Below the pieces are notes generated by a model, which was not told the origin of the DNA, searched no databases, and worked only from the letters and a program-made list of their open reading frames with translations. Positions 21,815-33,147 of a DNA stretch of 64,000 bases are shown piece after piece (position 1 is the stretch's first letter; the number at the start of each line of letters is the position of its first letter). Made by a program: the position numbers and the translations under genes. The stretch is from Arion vulgaris. Its lineage: Eukaryota > Mollusca > Gastropoda > Stylommatophora > Arionidae. The DNA lies in contig CM036753.1 in the NCBI GenBank assembly GCA_020796225.1, forward strand, positions 78,265,441 through 78,329,440, written 5' to 3'.

Positions 21815-22255
21815 ACCTCTGTTGCAGAAGGCAAAGGTCACGTTGCGCGTATGCCGGATAAATGCATTCCAAAACAATTGATGTATGGCAAGCTTAATAT
21901 GTGCAGACGATCGGTTGGTAGATAGACGCAACAAAAAAAATGATTTAACGACACTCTGAAGTGTCTCTAAAATGCTTCGATACAGACACCATGTGCTAAA
22001 AATCTCTTGGACAAAATTGCCAAATGACACAGAAAACTCGCATTACTGAGAATCGTCGTACTGATAAAACGCAGAGAAAACCGGTGGTGCGAAAAGACAG
22101 AACACACAGCACACACATTTCCATCCCTGATCCTGTATCTCTGTGGAAGGTGATTGCGTTCCATGATTAGACTCCATAGACACACCAGAAGGGTGCAACA
22201 ACACACGCGGAAGGCTGTTGTGATCATCGCTTGCGATGTTCATGTAACTTCGCTA
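21815..22255 (+). pseudogene. LINE (zinc-finger clade) C-terminus, decayed
   Basis: Reads GHVARMPDKCIPKQLMYGK in one frame and follows the 24-kb LINE base by base (gtgtctctaaaatgcttcga; caccagaagggtgcaacaac) to the shared 3' end catcgcttgcgatg. Frameshifts throughout. The zinc-finger cysteine region is degraded. Confidence 0.88.
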
Positions 22256-22364
22256 GGGTGTTTGTTTATTCGCCATCGTGGATGATGTGGTCTGGTATAC
22301 GAATTTATGAGGGTAAAACATATTTAAAAAAGTAGTAATTTGTTATTATAAAATTTTTTTAAAA

Positions 22365-22410
22365 TACAGCGACGTTTCGAGGAAAAGGTCTTTATTAAGC
22401 AAAATGATAT
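22365..22410 (-). ncRNA. Penelope-like 3' end with degenerate hammerhead-like core
   Basis: On the minus strand: taataaagacc, a short loop, then cctcgaaacgtcgctgtatt. It aligns position by position with the motif at 50.18-50.22 kb downstream of the GIY-YIG frame. Penelope-like elements are known to carry hammerhead ribozymes with a (C)TGATGA...GAAAC core; here the core is degenerate (TTAATAAA...GAAAC). The GIY-YIG part is not detectable nearby. Confidence 0.45.
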
Positions 22411-22730
22411 AGACCAAACGGAATAGATATTAAGGTCCTATACACCAGACATCACAAACACAATGAGAGATAAATTCGATCTCTTGATATTTATAGATCT
22501 GAGAAACAGTATTCTCTCATATCACACTATTCAAACCTTTTCTTGCTATCTGTCAGACAGTAAGTAGATTATGCTGTATGTTCTAATTCTAGACCGAATA
22601 TATCAGAAAGAAAAGTTCACGGAATATAACAGAAATCGTTGTGCTGTACCGAATTATAACAGAGAAAAAAATAAGTAAAATGATAAATATAAAATAATGA
22701 TTTAGTAATCGTTGTATAGTTGTTGAAGCT

Positions 22731-22962
22731 CAAATTGTCTAAATATTGAAGTGATAATGTGGTCAAATTGTCTAAATCTTGAAGTGATATTGTGGTCAAA
22801 TTATCTAAATCTTCAAGTGATATTATAGTCAAATTGTCTAAATCTTCAAGTGATATTGTAGTCAAATTGTCTAAATGTTGAAGTGATATTGTGGTCAAAT
22901 TGTCTAAATCTTCAAGTGATGTGGTCAAATTGTCTAAATGTTGAAGTGATGATGTGATATTG
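22731..22962. repeat. 33-bp tandem repeat, ~7 copies
   Basis: Units of gtcaaattgtctaaatcttg plus 13 more bases, with interchange of cttc, cttg and gttg variants. The last units lose part of the sequence. The minus-strand leucine-rich translation is a by-product of the 33-bp unit. Confidence 0.95.
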
Positions 22963-22964
22963 AT

Positions 22965-24000
22965 ATAAGGCGTCTTAATTTAAATTTTACACCATGCCGC
23001 AATCCCACCATATCTTCCTCCCCTATCTTTCCGTCTTTACCCATAATTGATTAAGGCTGTCCTAACATAACACGGTCCCAAGAAACATTGGTAACATCAA
23101 CAATCATAACGGACTACGTGAAATTTGATATTTCGAGATACTTTCTCAGATAACATTCTGAGATCTACTGATTGCCAGAGTTGTTTCTCTTTACAACATA
23201 CAGACTTGACACGATTTGCTTCCCCCTTGCTAGTTTTGACATTTCTGCTCATTTCTTTGCTTGATATCAGATTTGTATATTCTTATTTATATTATGTTAT
23301 CTTCTCCCATGTGTATCTTGTATCCAGATGTTGATTATCAAGAAATATGACGCTATCACCAAACATTCATGTCGTGAAAGGTTATTAAGCAGGGGCGTAA
23401 CACAAGGATACCAGATTTGACGATAACATTATACACCAAATTGTGCCCGACGAAGAAAATATTAAAAACTAACAAAATAAATATGAAAAAACATAGGAGT
23501 GAACAACAATAACTATTATTTTTGTGTGGGATAATATTAGTGTCTTTAAAAAAAAACAACCCACAATAGCAATCAATCTCCTTTCGACAAAGCACATTAT
23601 GTGCTTTTGATGTTTTATCTCCTGTAACTATTTGTTTTACATGCCGGACTGCGTGCCTATGTTAGATAGACCCCTTTGTGTTGTATTATTTTTGATAATG
23701 TGTGCCAGTGAGTACATGTCAAGTTCTTGTATCTCAATATTTGTATAGCGGAGAAAAAACAATATTTGTTCGAGACAACATAGAAGACATTGTTTACCGA
23801 ACATGAGCTAGACAGAAGAATTTAGCAACAAAAATCTAGCATTGAAAACATGCGAGAGATGGAATGATGCAACATAATCAGCTGTAATACTCCAGAAAGG
23901 AATGCGACGTAAATGGAAAGTAGGAAATACAAAATAGACGATTCAGAAAGTGTAGAATGAATGGAAGATAATAAAGAAAGGGTGATATTTATATATATAT
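22965..24000. other. No recognisable feature
   Basis: About 1 kb of AT-rich DNA. Short open frames (23125-23334, 23356-23595, 23822-24046) show no motif or repeat relationship. Confidence 0.4.
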
Positions 24001-24005
24001 CAGAG

Positions 24006-25470
24006 CAGGTCGTGGAACCGCAGACATGATATTTGCTGCTCGCCAACTACAGGAGAAATGCCAAGAGCAGCACCGTAACCTCTATATGGTCTTTGTCGAT
24101 CTGACAAAGGCTTTCGACACGGTTAACAGGGAGGGTCTAGGGAAGATCATGGAAAAATTTGGATGCCCAAGGAAATTCATCAAGATCGTTCAACAGTTTC
24201 ACGAGGGCATGATGGCACGTGTACTTGATGAAGAGGAGCTGTCGGAAGCCTTCCATGTCACCAACGGCGTCAAACAGGGCTGTGTACTGGCCCCAACACT
24301 CTTCAGCATGATGTTTGCTGCCATGCTCACGGATGTCTTTTGGGAAGGCGAAGAACATGGGGTAAAGATTAGATACAGGACAGACGGTAACCTATTCAAT
24401 CTTCGGAGGTTAAAATCCTCCACCAAGGTAAAAGAATCAACTATTTCAAACCTGTTGTTTGCTGATGACTGTGCCCTCGCTACCAACTCTGAGGAAGAAA
24501 TGCAGACTTACATGGACAAGTTCTCAATGGCCTGTGATAGGTTTGGCTTCACCATTAACACCAAAAAAACAGAGGTCATGTTCCAGCCTGCCCACTAGAG
24601 AACAGTATTACGATCCAGTCATCAACATTAAACACCAGCGTCTCCAGTCAACGGACAACTTTGCTTATCTTGGCAGCCTCCTATCCAGATCGGCAAACAT
24701 AGATTCTGAGGTCCACAATAGGATATCCAAAGCCAGTGCTGCGTTCGGAAGGTTACGTGTCACTGTGTGGGAACGGAAGGGATAAGCATAGTCACAAAGC
24801 TGAAAGTTTACCAGGCCATAGTGCTAACCACGCTGCTGTATGCAAGCGAGACATGGACAGTGTATAGCAGACACGCAAGAAAATTAAACCATTTCCACAC
24901 AAGCTGTCTACGCAGAATACTAAAATAAACTGGCAGGACAAAATTCCAGACAGCGAAGTCCTCACAAGAGCAAAGATCCCAAGCGTCAACACCCTGTTGC
25001 AGAAGGCCCAACTGAGATGGGTCGGTCACGTTGCTCGAATGCCTGATAAACGCATCCCAAAACAGTTGATGTATGGCGAGATTGAAGGGGGCAGACGTTT
25101 AGCTGGTGGACAGAAAAAACGCTTTAAAGACACTCTTAAAGTGTCTCTGAAATGCTTCGATATAGACAATACGTGCTGGGAATCCCTTGCGCAAGATCGC
25201 CAAATGTGGCGCTGTAACAACAAAAGAGGAACCCGAATAGCTGAGAATCATCGTATTGTTGAGTCACAGAGAAAACGAGCAACTCGAAAAGACAGAGCAC
25301 ACAACACGCACATGTCTAACCTTGATCATGTATGCCCCACCTGTGGTCGGGGATTCTGTTCTAGGATTGGACTCTACAGTCACCTCCGCACACACCAGAG
25401 AGGTGCAACAGTACACGTCTGAGATTGTTGTCATCATCGCTTGCGATGGACGGCTATTATTATTAATAGT
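24006..25470 (+). pseudogene. LINE ORF2: RT palm to C-terminal C2H2 finger, 5'-truncated, frameshifted
   Basis: The best-preserved retroelement in the window. Frame 1 (24029-24595) has RT motif A VFVDLTKAFDTVNREGL, motif B NGVKQGCVLAPTLFS and the catalytic LLFADDCALAT. After a frameshift near 24590: INIKHQRLQSTDNFAYLGS and [18 protein letters not shown]. Then, shifted again near 24785, [20 protein letters not shown]. The last frame (24997-25422) has LRWVGHVARMPDKR, GGQKKRFKDTLK and a C2H2 finger (CPTC, 12 residues, H-x3-H). The endonuclease and RT fingers are missing. The 3' end is catcgcttgcgatgg with a short tta-rich tail. I would place it with RTE/Jockey-like LINEs but cannot fix the clade. 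Confidence 0.93.
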
Positions 25471-25607
25471 AAGACACTATGAGATATATAGGGGATTTAT
25501 ATGATAGCAAAGCAGTATTAGATAGAGGGACGATAGATTAAATGGTAAGAACTTATAAGACAGATGAAAGATAGTGAACATTGTAAGAGTGAACATAATA
25601 TAAAAGT

Positions 25608-25772
25608 CAGTGGCGGTTCGTCATTACGGGCCAGTGGGGTCAGGCCCCACCAAAAATAATGTTTAACGTGTATTTATTATTTTATAAATTAAAATATAAC
25701 AACCAAAAACCATGATTTATCGGGAAAAGAATGTCTGGCCCCACCAACAAAAATGATCACGAGCCGCCACTG
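25608..25772. mobile_element. hAT-type MITE, copy 2
   Basis: Ends cagtggcggttcg and cgagccgccactg. Flanks ataaaagt (25600-25607) and atgaaagt (25773-25780), an 8-bp duplication with one mismatch. It is in opposite internal orientation to the 9.44-kb copy. Confidence 0.9.
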
Positions 25773-25779
25773 ATGAAAG

Positions 25780-26280
25780 TATATTTAAAGATGCTCTTTG
25801 ACAGAAGAGACCATCAAACAAAAATTAAGACCTTCAAATAGCGATAACTAATTCAATGACCTTCAGACACGAAGTTTTATCGGCGATCTAAGCCACTAAA
25901 CGAATGATCAAACGACAATACTTTCTCAGAAAGATTATTTTGGACAACAGGTAGCTCTGATGCTTCTAATAAAATGCAACAATCTGTCTAGTGATACAAA
26001 TACCAAGCAAGTGTTAGTATAAGCTCTAGCGATGAGAAATGAAATATATGTCAATGAAATAACACTTTATTGCCTTGCATTCACTGTCCGTAGATAGATA
26101 TAGTTATTGTTACACCCTAAGGTTGACAGTCGTATTACTTATAAAATGTCTTGTTTCTGTTAATATCCTGCTCAAGTCATCTATCACATCTTTTTCAATT
26201 CTTTTCTTGGTTGCTAATGGGAATATGATTGATCTTACTACTGTTTTTTTTTTTTGTCTCTCTCTTTCTCCCTCGATCGT
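25780..26280. other. No recognisable feature
   Basis: AT-rich. The frames at 26075-26290 and 26110-26421 overlap a T-rich tract and have no motif. Confidence 0.4.
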
Positions 26281-26282
26281 TC

Positions 26283-27360
26283 TTTTTTGACTATTTTTAT
26301 CATTCTTGTTGTGATATATAAACAGCCTCTGCCAAGAACGTAGTTTTAGGTCACAATCTTCAGTACCATTTGGAGCTCTAGTGCTTGTCCTTCGAGCGAC
26401 GTATACGATTTCAACCAGCATTTACTGGATTCGCTCTCCGTTAGCCTTTGGCTGTCCCAGCCGACCTGCAAGGCAGCAAGTTGCTATTTTCTTTTAGGGT
26501 AGCGACCTTTAGACGATCTGCCCTCCCGGGTTGTTGAGCTTCATCTGCCCAGAAAACCTGTCTTTTATGGACTACTTGGTTTTCCTGACGTCCAGTTTTG
26601 TGTACGGTTTACCCCGCTAGCCTTTGATTGTCCCCAATCAAACTACAAGACAGTAGTAGTTCCCTGCTAGCGGAAACGCGCACTTGATTCAACCTCTACT
26701 GGGCATTCCAGTTTTTTGCACACTTGGGTGGTTCGCTCACCCTCACGCCTGAATCGCCCCCTCAGCGCCGGGCACGTCTGCTCAGCGGTGGGTCCACTCG
26801 TGCATCGTCCGCTTGTGTGCACGCTCTGCCCTGGTGCCTGCCCCACCATCTCCATCAGTTCTCACCGTTCTCACATTAACATGCCTCTAGGCTGTCCGGA
26901 CACGGGCTCAACTCGGCAGCCACCTCAGGGCTCGAGTTTCGCTCTATGTGGGCCCACGTGCAACTCATCTCGGTCCCAAGTTTTGCTCCTCGCGGGCCCA
27001 CGTCTTTTCTCTGGATTCACCCCTCATTCCTTTATGGCTATCCGTTCCTCTTTTCCCATCGACCGGGAGAGGCGTGCATTAAGTCACTCTGGGATTCTGC
27101 TCGTCTGTGTTGCGAGCGGATTCCATCCAACGTGACTACGTATGCATCTCTGATTATGCCACAGTAGCCCTCCTTCGATCCCTACTCGCTTAGCTGACAG
27201 GAACCAATGTCTGTGTCCAGGGCCACCACGTGGAGGTGGAGTAGGATCTTGATTAGTGCCAGCTCACTAATCCTGGCGCGACGTTGTCCCCATTCGCCTT
27301 TGACCCCTGTTGTTGCCTTGTCTTAGTTAGACAACAACTATTACTCTTGTCAAGACATCT
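26283..27360 (-). mobile_element. GC-rich dispersed repeat, copy 2 (reverse)
   Basis: Begins (on +) with the single-copy form of the 31-bp unit seen at 2.1 kb and tgccaagaacgtag. It then runs cttatcc-like text, ctccgttagcctttggctgt, ccccgctagcctttgattgt and cactcgtgcatcg in inverse order to the 14.03-14.94 kb element. The two copies are clearly diverged, so the family is old. The reading frames differ between copies. Confidence 0.75.
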
Positions 27361-27394
27361 AATTTGAGGCTTTAATGCGTTTGTGCTCTTTCGA

Positions 27395-27520
27395 TTGTTA
27401 TTAGTTGATCACGTTAACCACTCTTCGTGATATGTGGGGCTTACGCAAGGAAGTTGTACCCCCCGATAAGTCGCTACGGCATGTAGGACACAGACATCCG
27501 AATTTCAACCAAAATAACAT
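27395..27520 (-). repeat. Dispersed-repeat fragment, related to the 38.2-kb element
   Basis: The string gttaaccactcttcgtgata, then tgtaggacacagacatccga parallels catccgatttcagccaaa at 38.3 kb. Short and diverged. Confidence 0.5.
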
Positions 27521-27522
27521 GT

Positions 27523-27955
27523 CGGTGGTTCTCTGTGGCGTAGAGGTTACGTGCTCGCCTCTCGCTCCAAAGATACTCGGTTCGCTCCCTCGTGGAGTCA
27601 TCGGAATATTTGTCCAGAGATCTCTGATCTCAGTGTAGGTGAGATTCGAGTTTCAAGTCCTGTCTGAGTCGGATGATAAAACGCAGGTTTTGTGTTCAAC
27701 ATGAGCTCGTAAAAGAACCCTTGACATTTCAAAATCGAGAAGAGCAGGTTGAAAATACGCTGCCCTGGAAAAATTCATTGGAAGTTTAAAAAATTTACAA
27801 AATGTTTTTACAATATTCAAAATTACATCGGGATCCTCGTTGGTGCTACGGAGTCCGTGCACTACCGCTGAGATCTTCTTGAGTAAGAAAGAGATTGGAA
27901 CACACATGGTTACTCACCAAAGTGCAATGATGATGGTCCTATCAATCAATTAAAA
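27523..27955 (+). mobile_element. SINE-C, full-length copy
   Basis: A box tggcgtagagg and B box ggttcgctccc, about 40 bases apart, give a pol III type 2 promoter. The body runs through gatctctgatctcagtgtag, aaaatcgagaagagcaggt, then a 3' domain with gtgctacggagtccgtgcac and the tail ggtcctatcaatcaatt. This is the reference for the partial copies at 4.1, 42.8 and 54.1 kb. Confidence 0.9.
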
Positions 27956-27975
27956 GATTAAAAATTACCAGTAAG

Positions 27976-28782
27976 CAGTGGCGGCTCGTGATAAATTTTG
28001 TTGGTGGGGCTAGAGATACATTTTCGAAAAAATCATGGTTTTGGGTTAGGTTATATTTTAGTATTTATATTGTCGTACACAGATTCATATTAATGAAAAG
28101 GGAGATTACCTTAAACTATTATATGATGGCTAGTTAATTATTTATATTATTTTCAATAATGTGTATGTATAATTGGATATTTATGCAACCAAAAATTGTG
28201 TTTCGCAATAACACCGTTTAACTGTGTACTGTCTTAGCCGCTTAAAAATGTCCATATAGAATGAATTAAAATCACATATTTGTATGTGCAAAATAACCAG
28301 TCGAGAAAGAGGTCATGGGTAGCTATGTTAACAGACAGTCGTTTCTTGTAATATTTCTACTGTCTCTAAAAACATAGTGCGCTGGAAATGTGGGAAGTAT
28401 ACTAATTAGGAAGGAGAGACACTACATTGCAGACTTTATATGATATTTAGTGTTATACATTCAACTTTCAAAGCCAATCAGTATCACGTTTTTTTTTTTT
28501 TTTTCGATCCAGAAGCACTTGAGCTTTTCAGCTCTTCGGCTCGGTGCCATGTACATCGCAACCCTTCGGTTCGGTGCCATGAACACCGTAAATCTGGGGA
28601 ATCTGTGGCTTTTTCTGCCACACACAGAGGGATAATCACCCGTAGTCCAACGCGCTACAAACATCAGTATCACGTTAAAAGCAATAATAAGGAACAAGTA
28701 AATTATAAAATAGTAAATACATGTTACACATTATTATTGGTGTGTTCCGGCCCCACTGGCCCTTAATGACGAGCCGCCACTG
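27976..28782. mobile_element. hAT-type MITE or deletion derivative, copy 3, with nested SINE
   Basis: Ends cagtggcggctcgtg and cgagccgccactg, with a perfect 8-bp duplication ccagtaag (27968-27975, 28783-28790). At 807 bp it is much longer than its 156-165-bp relatives, even after removing the nested SINE-A. It may be closer to the parental element. No transposase is visible. Confidence 0.92.
28491..28662 (-). mobile_element. SINE-A copy 3, nested in the hAT element
   Basis: Minus-strand copy with poly-T on the left. Flanked by a perfect 14-bp duplication atcagtatcacgtt (28477-28490, 28663-28676). The internal B-box part is deleted relative to the other copies. Confidence 0.95.
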
Positions 28783-28899
28783 CCAGTAAGGAAGGAGAGA
28801 GGCCAAAAATAAATATAAAATGACAAAGAGAACTACAAGTAAATAATATCTGATATCTTGGGAACATGCTTACATATGATGACATATGTCAAAAAAGAT

Positions 28900-29430
28900 T
28901 AGAGAGCGAACATGAATTGCTAAAAGTATACTCAGTGACATGAGCAAGTTACTAACATGTAAACAAATAACAAATAAGCTAAATATTCAGATTATCAAGT
29001 GCAATATTGACTCTATTTATGTTTGTGCAGTTCAGAGACATGGTCAATGAACAACATTTGAAAGGTATAATTAATGCCTTTAAGATGTGGATATACAGAA
29101 GAATAGATCGTATTTCAATGGAAAGAAAAACAAAGAAATACAGAAGTTCTAAAGAAACCTAAAGGAAAAATTGCTACAGGAAATTAAACTCAGTTAAATA
29201 AAATATTTTGGACACAAAAAGAGAGATGACACATTGATCAAAATAATATTTGGAAGGGAAAGTTGAAGAGCGGCGTTGAAGAGGAAGAAACAACACAAGT
29301 GAGAGAACATCAATAGTTGAACAAATTACAGCCTAGCTGAATGCAACATCAACACAAAACTCAGGGAATGTTGGAGGTCCATTGCAGCCAAGTTTCAATG
29401 CGGAGACAGACATGATGATTAGCCTCATTA
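28900..29430 (+). pseudogene. LINE ORF2 C-terminus (relic)
   Basis: In changing frames: VKCxIDSxYxC then QRHG, INAFKMWIYRRIDRISMER, a KYFGHKKRDD form of the WFGH motif, a GKVEERR-GRNN basic stretch and a CWRSIAAKF end. This is the standard LINE tail. No intact frame. Confidence 0.75.
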
Positions 29431-29739
29431 TCTATAGCTGGTTAATTGCTACATCAACCTTTCTTTATGTTTAAAATGAACAAGTGGGAGAGCATTTACT
29501 CTATCTCGCTGATTGCAGGAAAGAACACATATGTTAGTTTTACAACTGAACTTTCTTGGCAAATGTTGCCTTCAAGAAAAGTTGTACTAATGTTGGCTTT
29601 GAGAATATAACATAACTCTTTCCATACCATGAACGTTACCGAGTTCAGATCATAAATGTTTTATAATTTTGATCGCACAAAGATTTTGTGTCTACGTTGT
29701 ATGCAGTGGGGTATACCATTTATATATATGAAATGAAAA

Positions 29740-29990
29740 TGAAAATCGTGGCATATCCTATATAGGACGTAGGCATCAACCACAGTAAACGAGTGGTTGA
29801 TTTTCTAGGCAGTACTTATACGTTCAGTATTTTGTCATTGCTTTCTGAACGGTGATGCTTATTTTTACCTTACGTAAAGATCAAATTCCACAGAAACGAA
29901 TTTGCTTCCAAACTTGCCCACTACGGAGTTTGAACCAGGTAAGCATGGGTTGTGATCTCACCACCGCTTAAGTTACAGAGACCGCAGCGT
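29740..29990 (-). mobile_element. SINE-B copy 3
   Basis: gaaaatcgtggcatatccta at the left, tRNA-like head at the right (gtttgaaccaggt on + is the reverse of the B box). It abuts the broken end of a LINE on its right side. Confidence 0.9.
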
Positions 29991-29994
29991 TACA

Positions 29995-30400
29995 CTATGT
30001 TTCCTTCCCAGATATGTAACTTTCGAGAGTGGGTGAGAATATATGACAGCTTTTCAGGTTCCACGCCAGTCGACGAGCTACGATTTTCTTAAGAAGCTTG
30101 CCTGTCGTTTTTTGCACTGCAATAATTCTATAGCCAGCTATCTGAGAGTGATCTTTGTTAGGCTTTGGCAATGGTAGTAGGTAGCTGTGGATCCACTTCT
30201 CCTTGATCTCACCGTCCTGGAAGATGTTAAATTCGTTGGCAAGGTCCTCCATGTCATCATTCGATAAATCGCTAATATCTTGATAAAGAATGCCATCATG
30301 ACTCGGAGCAGTTGTTTCAGAAGTGCAAATGGAAGAGTATGAAAGCAACTATAGTGGCTAGTGGTGAGATTGAAGCATATTTGCAAGCAACTATAAGGGT
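29995..30400 (-). pseudogene. LINE RT fingers region, 3'-truncated
   Basis: The minus frame (30348-29995) reads APSHDGILYQDISDLSND, KEKWIHSYLLPLPKPNKDHS and YRIIAVQKTTGKLLKKIVARR. This is the WxxSxLxPIPKPxKD...YRIIxxxxxxGKLxxxIxxxRL pattern of RT motifs 0-2 in Jockey/RTE-like LINEs. The palm catalytic motifs are missing because the fragment stops at a SINE. Confidence 0.85.
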
Positions 30401-31235
30401 TAACTATATGGATGGAGTAAATATGACCAGCGTCCCACGAGAACCATCAGTATACATAATCTTCGATAAATATTGGGGATGCTGAGCCCTATGGATCTGC
30501 CCGGAGTGCAATGACGTCAGTTTAGTAACTAATAACCAATTGAGTTAATACATAATAAGTATGCCGTTCTTAAAGTCTCTAAACTAGTTGTGTTTTACAG
30601 ATTTCTGACTAGCTACTGTCCATACTCCGCTTGTCTTCTGCACGTGACTTCTACATAGAAGTCATGCTGTTACCTACAAGGCGTCAGCTATAAACAAATG
30701 TCAAAAAATTCCCAAGTCTCTGGCAGAGACAACGTTCGTAGGTTCCAGAATAAACTAACAAAACGCAGCACGGAGAGTCTCCCTCTGACTTTTCTGGCTA
30801 ACACTCGATGCCAAGACGTCAACACAGCACACTAGGAGGCCATCTTCAGTTTCCCTTCATTAAAATGCTTTAGGTGTTAAGAGAGTCTTTGTTATATTGC
30901 ATCTGTATCCACAAATCTTTCTCTCTTTCCTTTATTCGTGTGTAAGTCGTTTGTCGGTGTGAACTTCATACTTTTTTTGGATAAGAAGAAAATAGAAAGA
31001 AAATTGAAGGAAAATCGAAAACTAGATAAGCAAATTGAAACAAAAGAAAGTATGTTTTCCACTAAATATTGATTATTACCTTCTGTTGACTAGGGATGTC
31101 GAGTTTCTCTCTCTCTCTCTCTCAAATATATGTATATATATATTTGAGAACAAAAAATGTATGTTTGCCTGGAACAAGATTTGGGAAAGCGATAATGAAA
31201 CAAGCTATCTATCTTGAATGACTACTAACTTCTTT
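30401..31235. other. No recognisable feature
   Basis: Contains a CT tract followed by TA repeats at 31100-31145. No motif-bearing frame. Confidence 0.45.
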
Positions 31236-31238
31236 CCT

Positions 31239-31560
31239 GGGGACTGCCTAAGTAGTTGATAGTGCTCGGCCTGCTAGCTGTGAGACGCCTCATAGCTCAG
31301 GTTCAAACCTACTGTCCGGCATTTGTTCGAGTCCCCTGGTCTTACTCAGGACGATAAAGTAGATCTGAAGTCGGAGAAAATCTGCCTGTATGGCGAGGAA
31401 TACTAATTACGAGTACATTGAGCACCGGCTGCCAGTGTAAAGTAATTTACAATGTGCACGCTGCTGCCATTGTAAAAATTGGGAAAAACAGATTTTCCAA
31501 AATCAGTTTCAGAGAATGGAACTTCGTCTGAGTTGAAAGCGGACGAAAGGGAAAAAAAAA
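31239..31560 (+). mobile_element. SINE-E, tRNA-derived, copy 1
   Basis: Head ggggactgcctaagtagttg, B-box-like ggttcaaaccta, middle gaagtcggagaaaatctgcc and cagtgtaaagtaatttac, 3' gttgaaagcggacgaaag and poly(A). Near-identical to 45.87-46.20 kb. Confidence 0.9.
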
Positions 31561-31772
31561 CAAAAAAACTAACTTTCCTTAACCTTACCTTCACATTATT
31601 TCTATATTCTCTCATCCATATCTTTTTTTTCCCCAGTTCATTCATTACTTTTATTTATAACTACTTGGTTTCTTCGAAATCTGTTAATTCTTCTTTGTCC
31701 TGTTTGTTGGCCTATACCCTCATAACCAAATACAAAGTTCGTCTTTAGCCTCAGTTAAAATAGGATTTCATC

Positions 31773-31928
31773 CAGTGCGGCTCGTATTAAGGGCCAGAGG
31801 GACTGGGCCCCACCAAAAATAATATGTAACGTGTATTTATTATTTAATAAATTAAATATAACTAACCTAAGCCATTATTTTCCAGAAATTGTGTCTGCCC
31901 CACCAACAAAAACGATCACCAGCCACTG
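31773..31928. mobile_element. hAT-type MITE, copy 4
   Basis: Starts cagtgcggctcg and ends gccactg (the right end has lost cgagccg-type bases). A perfect 8-bp duplication atttcatc lies at 31765-31772 and 31929-31936. Closest to the 25.6-kb copy in sequence and orientation. Confidence 0.92.
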
Positions 31929-32229
31929 ATTTCATCACTATTGTTCATTTTAGGATCATCTTCATCGCAAATCGGACATGTCCATAACTGCTCGATCTCC
32001 TCCAAAGCATTATCTCAGCGTGTTTAGACTAACAACTCCTATTCTGTGTTGATTGATGTATCTACTGGGTTTTCTCATCTTGGTTTTCCCATCTTGCTGC
32101 GCTTATCAGTATGCACAACCTATCACCAATATCACAAAAACAGTATTTGTATTTCCTCTTTATTCATTTTTATTGTGGTTCTAAATGTCTACTCAATTTT
32201 CTAGAACTTATTTACGACTGAACATTTGT

Positions 32230-32387
32230 ACATGTAGAAATATTGAAAACGGTTTCTTGTGTTTATATTGCTAACTTCATGTGTCTCTTTCTTTGACTAA
32301 GTTAGGTAACATGTAGAAATATTGAAAACGGTTTCTTGTGTTTATATTGCTAACTTCATGTGTCTCTTTCTTTGACTAAGTAGTTAA
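32230..32387. repeat. 79-bp tandem duplication
   Basis: The sequence starting acatgtagaaatattgaaaa occurs at 32230 and 32309 almost without change, immediately before a SINE-D head. Confidence 0.93.
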
Positions 32388-32655
32388 ACCGTTCTTCTTG
32401 CGTTCTTTAAGTTGTGGGTTCCAATCGCACTATTCTGTCCAGGTGCGTATTTTTTTCCAGAAATCCCTATGATTGTTGGCGTAGCTACGGATTGTTGTTG
32501 AAGCCACGGAGTTCATGCTCGTGAGTTTGGGAAAAACTCTGGTTAGGTGGCGTGACATTTCTACGTAGGAGAACCGAGCCATATGGGAAAACGCGTTGCA
32601 ATAGCGTCAATCTGTAGTCTTGAAACCTTCAGACCGTGCCCAAGTGGTTAGTGGA
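32388..32655 (+). mobile_element. SINE-D copy 2
   Basis: tRNA-like ctaagtagttaaac and B-box-like gggttccaatcg, then gaagccacggagttcatgct and ggtggcgtgaca as in the 58.54-kb copy. Diverged. Confidence 0.8.
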
Positions 32656-32964
32656 TCGATTGGATGAGTTTATCATATCAACGACCACTATCCTATGTCG
32701 TACTTAACCGACTGTTTGCTAGAGCATGGTGACCTTACTATTTCACATTAGAATCGGACTCAGTAATCGATAACCTCGCTTTATTTGCATACATTATGTC
32801 CCATTATTTTCTGGTGAAAAAGTAATCAATATTCTGTATCAGCTGCAGATAAAATAGTCATAATTATATACAAATGTCTATACAAGATAATAAAACATGT
32901 CGGTCAACATAAACAAACAGATAATATTAGGAGGAAATAGGGAATTTGGAAAGAAACAATTAGA

Positions 32965-33125
32965 ATGAAAATTACTCCTGAAGGAGAGGCATGTCTGCTT
33001 GCAGGGAGGGAGGAAGGCGTACTGATAAAAAGGAAAGCATGCCTTCACGCAAAAATCAGTTAGCAGTACCATACCAGATGCCTTGGCTACACCTTAATTC
33101 ATAGCAGCGAACGCGAGTAGAAGAA
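32965..33125 (+). mobile_element. SINE-E-like 3' module, copy 3
   Basis: gccttcacgcaaaaatcagt, accataccagatgccttggc and a gcgaacgcgagtagaag end. Confidence 0.72.
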
Positions 33126-33147
33126 AATATAGAAAATGAAACGTCAT

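Noticed and set aside
22617..22928. Leucine-rich-repeat-like protein on the minus strand (SLEDLDNLTTI units)
   Set aside because: 11-residue period comes from a 33-bp DNA repeat; real LRR units are 20-29 residues and vary at DNA level.
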